64,000 bases of DNA from contig NZ_CP012382.1 in the NCBI RefSeq assembly GCF_001267885.1, positions 2,157,001 through 2,221,000 of the forward strand, given 5' to 3'. Shown here piece by piece: positions 7,145-16,799 of this stretch (its first letter is position 1; every line of letters begins with the position of its first letter). The position numbers and the translations under genes were made by a program. The DNA comes from Streptomyces ambofaciens ATCC 23877 (GTDB taxonomy: Bacteria > Actinomycetota > Actinomycetes > Streptomycetales > Streptomycetaceae). The notes under the pieces were generated by a model. That model had not been told where the DNA came from, searched no databases, and was given only the letters and a program-made list of their open reading frames with translations.

Positions 7145-9868
7145 CTAGTGCGCTGCCGACTCCCAATCCGGGCCCGAGCCCACCGAGACGCCCAGGGGGA
7201 CCCTGAGCCGCACCGCGTTCGCCATCTCGCGGCGGACGAGCTCCTCCGCCGCCGCGCGCTCGCCGGGAGCGATCTCCAGGACGATTTCGTCGTGGACCTG
7301 GAGCAGCATGCGCGAGGCGAGACCGGCCTCGCGCAGCGCCTTGTCCACGTTGAGCATGGCGATCTTGACGATGTCGGCCGCCGTGCCCTGGATCGGGGCG
7401 TTCAGGGCCATGCGCTCGGCCGCCTCGCGGCGCTGACGGTTGTCGCTGTTGAGGTCGGGCAGGTAGCGGCGGCGGCCGAAGAGCGTCGCCGTGTACCCCG
7501 TCGCCCGCGCCTCGTCGACGACCCGGCGCAGATAGTCCCGTACGCCGCCGAACCGCTCGAAGTAGGCGTCCATCAGGCCGCGGGCCTCGGCCGCCTCGAT
7601 GTTCAGCTGCTGGGAGAGGCCGAAGGCCGACAGACCGTACGCCAGGCCGTAGGACATGGCCTTGATCTTGCGGCGCATCTCCGCGTCCACCGCGGACTGC
7701 TCGACCGAGAAGACCTGCGCGGCGGCGGTGGTGTGCAGGTCCTCGCCGGAGGTGAACGCCTCGGTCAGGCCCTCGTCCTCGGAGAGGTGGGCCATCACGC
7801 GCAGTTCGATCTGGCTGTAGTCCGCCGTCATCAGGGACTCGAAGCCCTCACCGACGACGAACCCGCGCCGGATCGCGCGGCCCTCGTCGGTACGGACCGG
7901 GATGTTCTGCAGGTTCGGGTCCGTGGACGAGAGGCGACCCGTGGCGGCGACCGTCTGGTTGAACGTGGTGTGGATGCGGCCGTCGGTGGCGATCGTCTTG
8001 ATCAGGCCCTCCACCGTGACGCGCAGCTTGGCCTGCTCCCGGTGGCGGAGCATGATCACCGGCAGTTCGTTGTCGGTCTGGGCCGCCAGCCAGGCCAGGG
8101 CGTCGGCGTCCGTGGTGTAGCCGGTCTTGGTCTTCTTGGTCTTCGGCAGGTTCAGCTCGCCGAAGAGGACCTCCTGAAGCTGCTTGGGCGAGCCCAGGTT
8201 GAACTCACGGCCGGCCGCCGCGTGCGCCTCCTTCACCGCCTGCTGTACGGCGCCCGCGAACATCTGCTCCATCGCCTGCAGGTGCTCCCGGTCTGCCGCG
8301 ATGCCGTGCCGCTCCATGCGGGCCAGCAGCGCGGACGTGGGCAGCTCCATGTCGCGCAGCAGGTCTGCCGCGCCGACGTCCGCCAGGCGCCCTTCGAAGG
8401 CTTCTCCCAGGTCCAGGATCGCGCGGGCCTGCACCATCAGCGCCTCGGCCTCGGCACCGTCGTCCGCGCCGAAGGCCAGCTGGCCGTCGGCCGCAGCGGC
8501 GGGCGCCAGCTCGCGGTGCAGGTACTCCAGGGACAGCGCGTCCAGGTCGAAGGAGCGCCGGCCCGGCTTGACCAGGTAGGCCGCGAGCGCGGTGTCCATG
8601 CCGACGCCGGCGACGGTCCAGCCGTGCTCGGCGAAGACGCGCATGGCGCCCTTGGCGTTGTGGAAGACCTTCGGCCGGCCCGCGTCGGACAGCCAGGCCG
8701 TGAACGCCGTCTCGTCGGCCTCGTCCAGCTCGGCCGGGTCGAACCAGGCGGCCGGTCCGCCGGACGCGGCGAGCGCGACCTCGGCGACCGAGCCGGTGCC
8801 CAGCGCCCAGGTGTCGACCGTGGCGACGCCGAGGGTCCCCGTGCCGTGCTCGGCGAGCCAGCCGGCCAGCTCGCCCGTGCCCAGCACCGTGCCGTCCAGC
8901 TCCACGCCGTCGGCCACGACCGGAGCGGCCTCGGCCTCCTCGGCGCCCGGGTCGACGGCGTAGAGCCGCTCGCGCAGCGACGGGTTCCGGATCTCCAGGG
9001 TGTCCAGGATCATCGCGACGCCCTTGCGGTCGTACGCCGTGCGCTCCAGGTCGGTGACCGTCTTCGGCAGCTCGACCCGGCGCTCCAGCTCGGTGAGCCG
9101 GCGGTTGAGCTTGACCGACTCCAGGTGGTCGCGCAGGTTCTGCCCGGCCTTGCCCTTGACCTCGTCGACGCGCTCGACCAGGTCGGCGAAGGACCCGAAC
9201 TGGTTGATCCACTTCGCGGCCGTCTTCTCGCCCACGCCGGGGATGCCCGGCAGGTTGTCGGACGGGTCGCCGCGCAGCGCCGCGAAGTCGGGGTACTGGG
9301 CGGGGGTCAGTCCGTACTTCTCGAAGACCTTCTCCGGTGTGAAGCGGGTCAGCTCGGAGACGCCCTTGGTCGGGTAGAGGACCGTGGTGTGGTCACTGAC
9401 CAGCTGGAAGGAGTCCCGGTCGCCGGTGACGATCAGCACGTCGAAGCCCTCGGCCTCGGCCTGGGTGGCGAGCGTGGCGATGACGTCGTCGGCCTCGAAG
9501 CCCTCGACGGCGAAGCGCTGCACGTGCATGGCGTCGAGCAGCTCGCCGATCAGCTCGACCTGGCCCCTGAACTCGTCCGGGGTCTTGGAGCGGTTCGCCT
9601 TGTACTCGGTGAACTCCTCCGACCGCCAGGTCTTGCGGGAGACGTCGAACGCCACCGCGAAGTGCGTGGGAGCCTCGTCACGCAGCGTGTTGGCCAGCAT
9701 CGACGCGAAGCCGTAGATCGCGTTGGTCGGCTGGCCCGTCGCGGTCGTGAAGTTCTCCGCGGGCAGCGCGAAGAACGCGCGGTACGCCAGTGAGTGCCCG
9801 TCCATGAGCATCAGGCGCGGACGGCCGCCGGAGGTGTTGTCGGTCTTCTTCGCTGCTGTCTCTGCCAC
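7145..9868 (-). CDS. polA: DNA polymerase I
   Basis: Family A DNA polymerase, 907 residues, for repair synthesis and Okazaki primer removal. The N-terminal 5'-3' exonuclease/PIN domain (about 15-300) shows LMDGHSLAYRAFFALP, FEADDVIATLA, VTGDRDSFQL and RGDPSDNLPGIPGVGEKTA. The central region lacks a DxE-type exo I motif where the proofreading site would be, so 3'-5' exonuclease is probably absent, as in other actinobacterial PolA. Polymerase motifs are DYSQIELRVMAHL (A), RRKIKAMSYGLAYGLSAFGL (B) and VHDEIVLE (C). The start is taken at GTG 9868 (VAETAAKKTDN); GTG 9898 would add ten residues. CAGGAT seven bases before GTG 9868 suggests a leaderless transcript. The gene diverges from the FdhF-like gene. 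Confidence 0.97.
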   Translation of the reverse strand: MAETAAKKTDNTSGGRPRLMLMDGHSLAYRAFFALPAENFTTATGQPTNAIYGFASMLANTLRDEAPTHFAVAFDVSRKTWRSEEFTEYKANRSKTPDEFRGQVELIGELLDAMHVQRFAVEGFEADDVIATLATQAEAEGFDVLIVTGDRDSFQLVSDHTTVLYPTKGVSELTRFTPEKVFEKYGLTPAQYPDFAALRGDPSDNLPGIPGVGEKTAAKWINQFGSFADLVERVDEVKGKAGQNLRDHLESVKLNRRLTELERRVELPKTVTDLERTAYDRKGVAMILDTLEIRNPSLRERLYAVDPGAEEAEAAPVVADGVELDGTVLGTGELAGWLAEHGTGTLGVATVDTWALGTGSVAEVALAASGGPAAWFDPAELDEADETAFTAWLSDAGRPKVFHNAKGAMRVFAEHGWTVAGVGMDTALAAYLVKPGRRSFDLDALSLEYLHRELAPAAAADGQLAFGADDGAEAEALMVQARAILDLGEAFEGRLADVGAADLLRDMELPTSALLARMERHGIAADREHLQAMEQMFAGAVQQAVKEAHAAAGREFNLGSPKQLQEVLFGELNLPKTKKTKTGYTTDADALAWLAAQTDNELPVIMLRHREQAKLRVTVEGLIKTIATDGRIHTTFNQTVAATGRLSSTDPNLQNIPVRTDEGRAIRRGFVVGEGFESLMTADYSQIELRVMAHLSEDEGLTEAFTSGEDLHTTAAAQVFSVEQSAVDAEMRRKIKAMSYGLAYGLSAFGLSQQLNIEAAEARGLMDAYFERFGGVRDYLRRVVDEARATGYTATLFGRRRYLPDLNSDNRQRREAAERMALNAPIQGTAADIVKIAMLNVDKALREAGLASRMLLQVHDEIVLEIAPGERAAAEELVRREMANAVRLRVPLGVSVGSGPDWESAAH

Positions 9869-10192
9869 GTCCCCGATCCTGCCACGGACCACTGACACTC
9901 GGCCCCGCGCTCGCCGGTGGCCGGCACGAGGCGCACCGCGCCGTGGGGGCAGGCGGTGTCCCGCGCCGTGACGGGGCCGACGGCGGCGGTCGCACGGCGC
10001 GTGGAGGTGCGGGCCGGGCGCGCGGTTCCCGTGCCCCGTCAGGGCCGCCGCTCCGGCCCGGCGGCCCGGAACACGCCTCCTTGCGCGCCGCGAGCACCCC
10101 TTCCGGCACGGGTCCGCCCGGCCCGCGTCGTTGTCGGCGGGCCGTGCGAGGATCGGAGACGTACCTCACACGTGTACGCGAAGGAGCGCGCG
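9869..10192. other. Divergent intergenic region, polA / FdhF-like oxidoreductase
   Basis: This 324-bp interval must hold promoters for both flanking genes. Seen directly are CAGGAT close to the polA start on the minus strand, an 8-bp palindrome ACACGTGT around 10170, and the AAGGAG ribosome-binding site at 10181-10186 of the plus-strand gene. No gene or strong hairpin was identified. Confidence 0.4.
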
Positions 10193-12472
<2,280 letters not shown>

Positions 12473-12551
12473 GCGTTTGCTCAGTCGAGCCGGCGGCCCG
12501 AGCGGCCGGGCGGCGGACCGAACAGACGGAGCGACGAAACGGAGCCGGCCC

Positions 12552-13040
12552 ATGGGCGAGCAGCAGCAGGTGCAGTTCCCGCAGGAGGTCATCGACGAGT
12601 ACGCCGCGCTCGGCGTCGACCTGCCCGCCCTCTTCTCGGCCGGGCACCTCGGGACGCGCATGGGCGTCCAGATCCTGGAGGCGTCGGCGGACCGGGTCGT
12701 CGGCACCATGCCGGTGGAGGGCAACACCCAGCCGTACGGGCTGCTGCACGGCGGCGCTTCGGCGGTGCTGGCCGAGACCCTCGGCTCGGTCGGCTCGATG
12801 CTGCACGGCGGCAGTTCCAAGATCGCCGTCGGCGTCGACCTGAACTGCACCCACCACCGCGGGGCCCGCTCCGGCCTGGTCACCGGAGTGGCCACGCCGG
12901 TGCACCGGGGCCGGTCGACGGCGACGTACGAGATCGTGATCAGCGACGAGCAGGACCGGCGCGTGTGCACCGCCCGCCTGACGTGCCTGCTCCGGGACCT
13001 GAAGCCGGGCGACGGCGAGCGGGCCGGCACGGCGGGCTGA
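12552..13040 (+). CDS. PaaI-family hotdog-fold thioesterase
   Basis: Predicted acyl-CoA thioesterase, 162 residues. GLLHGGASAVLAETLGS is the conserved HGG motif of PaaI/YbgC-type hotdog enzymes, preceded by GTRMGVQILEASADRVVGTMPV and followed by VGVDLNCTHHRGARSGLVTG. ATG 12552 follows GGAG with a seven-base gap. Typical substrates are aryl- or hydroxybenzoyl-CoA esters; the physiological one is not evident from context. Confidence 0.9.
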   Translation: MGEQQQVQFPQEVIDEYAALGVDLPALFSAGHLGTRMGVQILEASADRVVGTMPVEGNTQPYGLLHGGASAVLAETLGSVGSMLHGGSSKIAVGVDLNCTHHRGARSGLVTGVATPVHRGRSTATYEIVISDEQDRRVCTARLTCLLRDLKPGDGERAGTAG

Positions 13041-13064
13041 GCGGGCCGCGTCCCGGCCACGGCA

Positions 13065-13093
13065 TTGCTCTCGTCCGCTCGGCGCCCTAACTT
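13065..13093 (+). promoter_or_regulatory. Promoter for leaderless lipoprotein transcript
   Basis: TTGCTC (13065-13070) and TAACTT (13088-13093) are separated by exactly 17 bp, and the ATG at 13100 lies six bases after the -10. The transcription start should coincide with the start codon. Confidence 0.6.
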
Positions 13094-13099
13094 CGGGGC

Positions 13100-13588
13100 A
13101 TGGGACGGGGAGAGGCCCCCTGGCCGGGGGTGGCGGCCCGGCGGTTCCGGTGCTCGCCCGGACTGCTCGCGCTCGCCTTCACGCTGACACTGCCGACCGC
13201 CGGGGCGACCGGATGTGCCGGCTCCAGCCCCGGAGAACCGTCTTCCGGCACGACCCGGACGACCGCGTCGGCATCGACTTCGGCATCGCCCGCCGCATCG
13301 GCTTCCGCATCGGCACAACCCACCCTGTCCGGCGCGGAGTTGTGCACGAACGCCGTCCGCTACTGGGCGCGCGAGATGCTGGCCGGTGGCACGCCCTACG
13401 GCGACTACCAGTCGATGGGGCTGTCCAACCGGCAGTACGACATCCTGCGGGAGGTGGTGGACGCCGCGCGGGCCACGAAACGCGCCCAAGGTCAGCGAGC
13501 GGCCGATGAGTTGATCGACCGCCGGGCGAGCGAGGACTGCGCCGATCACTACCGCGACGGCGGCCCGACCGACGGGCCGTGGCGGTGA
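13100..13588 (+). CDS. Putative secreted lipoprotein, unknown function
   Basis: A 162-residue protein. A basic N-terminus is followed by a hydrophobic core (GLLALAFTLTLP) and AGATGCAGSS, an approximate lipobox whose Cys could be lipidated by Lgt. A Ser/Ala/Thr-rich spacer leads to an about 80-residue globular part with three Cys (ELCTNAVRYWAREMLAGG, SEDCADHY). The annotation is hypothetical: no family was recognised. No Shine-Dalgarno is present, consistent with the leaderless promoter just upstream. The gene overlaps the following one by four bases (GTGA), so the two are translationally coupled. Confidence 0.75.
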   Translation: MGRGEAPWPGVAARRFRCSPGLLALAFTLTLPTAGATGCAGSSPGEPSSGTTRTTASASTSASPAASASASAQPTLSGAELCTNAVRYWAREMLAGGTPYGDYQSMGLSNRQYDILREVVDAARATKRAQGQRAADELIDRRASEDCADHYRDGGPTDGPWR

Positions 13589-14211
13589 GCGGCACCGGCC
13601 CCGTCGAGGCGGGCGAAGGCACCAGCGACCGCACCGCCCCGGCAGCCCGCCGGCCGTCCCGGCGGCATGCACCACCAGCCCCTCATCACGACCGCTCGGC
13701 CCGTCACCGCGACCTCTTCGCCCGCCGGCGCCGCGCGGTCCTCGCGACCGCCGCGGCCGTCGCGGCCCTGGCGGGGGGCGCCTGTCTGTACGCCACCCGC
13801 CCGCAGCCGCCGCCCCCTCCCCCGCCGCCGCATCCCTCCCAGGCGGTCGACCTCGACTACCTGGACGCGGTGCCCGGCCCGGGCGAGGCCTTCCGTTTCG
13901 CGGTACGGCTGAGCGTGCGGTCCGGCCCGCCCGTCACCGTGACGCGGCTCGACCAGCCCTACGACGGCATCGCGATGACGTCGTCACCGGTCGCGCCTTT
14001 CCAGACAAAGGCGCATTCCGCCCGCAAGATCATCGTCACGCTGCGGGTGACGGAATGCGCAAAAGCACCGCGGAACCTGGCACTCCCTTTTCTCCATGTA
14101 ACGCTGCGTAATACGCGCGCAATACACGACCACAGTTTCATCCTGGGGACGCGCTATGCGCGGGACCTCTCCCACGCCCTGCAAGTCGCCTGCAGCAACG
14201 AATCCGGGTAA
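13585..14211 (+). CDS. Membrane-anchored protein with RRRR N-region and Pro-rich linker
   Basis: A 208-residue protein; GTG 13585 overlaps the previous stop by four bases (GTG 13579 is also possible). A basic stretch RHRDLFARRRR precedes a single hydrophobic segment AVLATAAAVAALAGGACLY, suggesting a Tat-like or type II anchor. A run of prolines (PQPPPPPPPPHPS) and an about 120-residue extracytoplasmic beta-rich domain follow. The last third has visibly lower GC (TTTCTCCATGTAACGCTGCG region) than its neighbours. The function is unknown; coupling to the lipoprotein gene suggests a joint envelope role. Confidence 0.75.
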   Translation: MSGTGPVEAGEGTSDRTAPAARRPSRRHAPPAPHHDRSARHRDLFARRRRAVLATAAAVAALAGGACLYATRPQPPPPPPPPHPSQAVDLDYLDAVPGPGEAFRFAVRLSVRSGPPVTVTRLDQPYDGIAMTSSPVAPFQTKAHSARKIIVTLRVTECAKAPRNLALPFLHVTLRNTRAIHDHSFILGTRYARDLSHALQVACSNESG

Positions 14212-14498
14212 TCACCAAAACGCCCCAGACGCCTGAACAGTGGCGGCCGGTCCTGCGGGTTCTCAGCATGCGGACAGGGCGAATCGGCCTGAATTCCGCC
14301 CTTCTTCCCAGCCGACACCGCTCTGCATTACCCCGTGTCATAACAAGAGCGTCACAGCATGAGTCAGACCCTCCTCCACGTTCCCCACACACGCTTAGAG
14401 TCACGGCCAGTCACCGCGCCATCCGATTGTCACTTCGGCCCAGCGCTCGACTCGGCCGCCTCCACGGGGAAGCGGCTGTGCCAGGGAAAGGACTGATC
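14212..14498 (+). promoter_or_regulatory. Upstream region of the branched-chain amino-acid transport operon
   Basis: No gene was seen in these 287 bp, which are less GC-rich than average. TAGAGT near 14396-14401 fits a Streptomyces -10 (TANNNT), leaving an untranslated leader of about 95 nt before the GTG at 14499. No convincing -35 was found. Confidence 0.35.
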
Positions 14499-15737
14499 GT
14501 GCGTCAACGTTCGCTCATCGCCATCACCGCCGCTCTGGCGGCGGGAGCACTCACCCTCACCGCCTGCGGCTCGCGCGACGACGACGGCGGCTCGGACTCC
14601 GGCAACGGCGACGGCGGTGGCACCACCGTCGTCATCGGCGTCGACGCCCCGCTGACCGGCGACCTGTCCGCGCTGGGCCTCGGCATCAAGAACTCGGTTG
14701 ACCTCGCCGCCAAGACGGCCAACAAGGACAACTACGTCGACGGCATCAAGTTCGAGATCGAAGCCCTCGACGACCAGGGTCAGCCCTCCGTCGGCCAGCA
14801 GAACGCCACCAAGCTCACCGCCAACGACGACGTGCTCGGCGTGGTCGGCCCGCTGAACTCCTCGGTCGGCGAAGCCATGCAGATCATCTTCGACCGGGCC
14901 AAGCTGGTCGAGGTCTCCCCGGCCAACACGAACCCCGCCCTCACTCAGGGCGTGAAGTGGCAGACCGAGAAGGTCCGGCCCTACAAGTCGTACTTCCGCA
15001 CCGCGACCACGGACGCCATCCAGGGCCCGTTCGCCGCGCAGTACGTCTTCAACGACTCGAAGAAGAAGAAGGTCTTCGTCATCGACGACAAGAAGACCTA
15101 CGGCGCCGGTCTGGCCGCCACCTTCACCGAGGAGTTCAAGAAGCTCGGCGGCCAGGTCGTCGGCACCGAGCACATCAACCCGGACACCAAGGACTTCAAC
15201 GCGGTCGCCACCAAGGTCAAGACCTCGGGCGCCGACGTCGTCTACTACGGCGGCGAGTACCCGCAGGCCGGCCCGCTCAGCAAGCAGATCAAGGCCGCCG
15301 GAGCCAAGATCCCGGTGGTCGGCGGTGACGGCATCTACAGCGCCGACTTCATCAAGCTCGCCGGCGCCAGCGGCACCGGTGACCTCGCGACCTCCGTCGG
15401 CGCACCGGTCGAGGAACTCCCCTCCGCCAAGGAGTTCGTCGCCAACTACAAGGCCGGGGGTTACAAGGAGGCCTACGAGGCCTACGGCGGCTACTCCTAC
15501 GACTCCGCCTGGGCGATCATCGAGGCCGTCAAGAAGGTCGTCGAGGACAACGACGGCAAGCTTCCCGACGACGCCCGCGCCAAGGTCGTGGACGCCATGC
15601 AGAACGTCTCCTTCGACGGTGTGACCGGCAAGGTCTCCTTCGACAAGTTCGGTGACGCCACCAACAAGCAGCTCACCGTGTACGCCGTCGAGAACGGTGC
15701 CTGGAAGTCGGTGAAGTCCGGCACCTACACCGGCTGA
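14499..15737 (+). CDS. Branched-chain amino-acid ABC transporter substrate-binding lipoprotein
   Basis: Periplasmic-binding-protein type I (LivJ/LivK-like) lipoprotein, 412 residues. GTG 14499 follows GGGAAAGGA with six bases between. A signal sequence ends in the lipobox LTAC (LTLTACGSRDDDGG), then an Asp/Gly/Ser linker leads into VVIGVDAPLTGDLSALGLGIKNSVDLA, the standard Peripla_BP_6 opening. Further family blocks are VVGPLNSSVGEAMQIIFDRAKLVEVSPANTNPALT and VFVIDDKKTYGAGLAATFTEEF. It captures Leu/Ile/Val-type ligands for the permease encoded downstream. A strong hairpin after the stop probably keeps this gene expressed above the permease genes. Confidence 0.95.
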   Translation: MRQRSLIAITAALAAGALTLTACGSRDDDGGSDSGNGDGGGTTVVIGVDAPLTGDLSALGLGIKNSVDLAAKTANKDNYVDGIKFEIEALDDQGQPSVGQQNATKLTANDDVLGVVGPLNSSVGEAMQIIFDRAKLVEVSPANTNPALTQGVKWQTEKVRPYKSYFRTATTDAIQGPFAAQYVFNDSKKKKVFVIDDKKTYGAGLAATFTEEFKKLGGQVVGTEHINPDTKDFNAVATKVKTSGADVVYYGGEYPQAGPLSKQIKAAGAKIPVVGGDGIYSADFIKLAGASGTGDLATSVGAPVEELPSAKEFVANYKAGGYKEAYEAYGGYSYDSAWAIIEAVKKVVEDNDGKLPDDARAKVVDAMQNVSFDGVTGKVSFDKFGDATNKQLTVYAVENGAWKSVKSGTYTG

Positions 15738-15754
15738 CCCACCGCACGCACCAC

Positions 15755-15768
15755 TGATCACGTGATCA
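15755..15768. promoter_or_regulatory. Perfect 14-bp palindrome downstream of the binding-protein gene
   Basis: TGATCACGTGATCA is perfectly self-complementary and lies 18 bases after the stop codon, just before the internal terminator. It may be a regulator site or part of the 3' RNA structure. Confidence 0.5.
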
Positions 15769-15772
15769 CGAG

Positions 15773-15808
15773 CCGCGCGGGGCGCTGTTCCACAGGCGCC
15801 CCGCGCGG
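15773..15808 (+). terminator. Intra-operon terminator/attenuating hairpin
   Basis: Arms CCGCGCGGGGCGC and GCGCCCCGCGCGG form 13 perfect pairs, extended inward by TGT/ACA across a single-base bulge. It lies between the binding-protein and livH genes. Confidence 0.8.
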
Positions 15809-15861
15809 ACTCGCATCCGGCCACATCCGTCGATAGTTCCGAAAGTCTCGGAGGACATGCG

Positions 15862-16794
15862 GTGAACGAACTGCCGCAGCAGCTGGTCAACGGCCTGCTA
15901 CTGGGATCCATGTACGGGCTGGTCGCCATTGGCTACACAATGGTCTACGGCATTGTCCAGCTCATCAACTTCGCCCACGGCGAGATATTCATGACCGGCG
16001 CCTTCGGCGCGCTCACGGTCTACCTCTACGTCCTGCCCGACGGCACCTCCATGCTGATCGCCCTTCCGCTCATGCTCATCGGCGCCATGGTGGTCTCCGT
16101 CACCGTGGCGGTCGGGGCGGAACGGTTCGCCTACCGCCCCCTGCGCGGAGCCCCTCGCCTCGCACCCCTCATCACCGCCATCGGCCTCTCCCTCGCCCTC
16201 CAGCAGGCGGTGTGGGCCTGGTACCCCGGCGCCAAATCGAAGATCAGCTTCCCGCAGATCGACGGCGGCCCGTTCCATATCGGCAGCGTCACCATCCAGA
16301 CCGGCGACATCTTCCTGCTCATCGCCGCCCCGGTCAGCATGGCCATCCTCGCCTTCTTCGTGATGCGCACCCGCACCGGCCGCGGCATGCAGGCGACCGC
16401 GCAGGACCCGGACACCGCCAAGCTGATGGGTGTCAACACCGACCGCATCATCGTGGTCGCCTTCGCCCTCGGCGCGCTCTTCGCCGCCGTCGGCGCCGTC
16501 GCCAACGGTCTGAAGTACGGCGACATCGACTTCAGGATGGGCTTCATCCTCGGCCTCAAGGCCTTCACCGCGGCGGTCCTCGGCGGCATCGGCAACATCT
16601 ACGGCGCCATGATCGGTGGTGTCGTCCTCGGCGTCGCCGAGACCCTGGCCACCGCCTTCATCGCCGACGTGCCGGGGCTGGAGAAGCTCGGCAGCCAGTC
16701 CTGGGCCGACGTCTGGGCCTTCATCCTCCTCATCCTCGTACTCCTGTTCAGGCCACAGGGCCTGCTCGGCGAACGCGTTGCGGACAGGGCGTGA
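15862..16794 (+). CDS. livH: Branched-chain amino-acid ABC transporter permease LivH
   Basis: Inner-membrane permease, 310 residues, with about eight hydrophobic segments. NGLLLGSMYGLVAIGYTMVYGIVQLINFAHGEIFMTGAF is the LivH N-terminal signature (BPD_transp_2), and the EAA-like loop is in RGMQATAQDPDTAKLMGVNTDRIIVVAFALG. GTG 15862 is preceded by GGAGGA. It should form a heterodimeric channel with LivM. Its stop overlaps a possible GTG start of livM (GTGA at 16791-16794). Confidence 0.95.
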   Translation: MNELPQQLVNGLLLGSMYGLVAIGYTMVYGIVQLINFAHGEIFMTGAFGALTVYLYVLPDGTSMLIALPLMLIGAMVVSVTVAVGAERFAYRPLRGAPRLAPLITAIGLSLALQQAVWAWYPGAKSKISFPQIDGGPFHIGSVTIQTGDIFLLIAAPVSMAILAFFVMRTRTGRGMQATAQDPDTAKLMGVNTDRIIVVAFALGALFAAVGAVANGLKYGDIDFRMGFILGLKAFTAAVLGGIGNIYGAMIGGVVLGVAETLATAFIADVPGLEKLGSQSWADVWAFILLILVLLFRPQGLLGERVADRA

Positions 16795-16799
16795 CACCG

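Noticed and set aside
6574..7206. Open frames on both strands upstream of polA
   Set aside because: Low-complexity translations, no ribosome-binding sites and no recognisable motif; part of one runs through the heptamer repeat.
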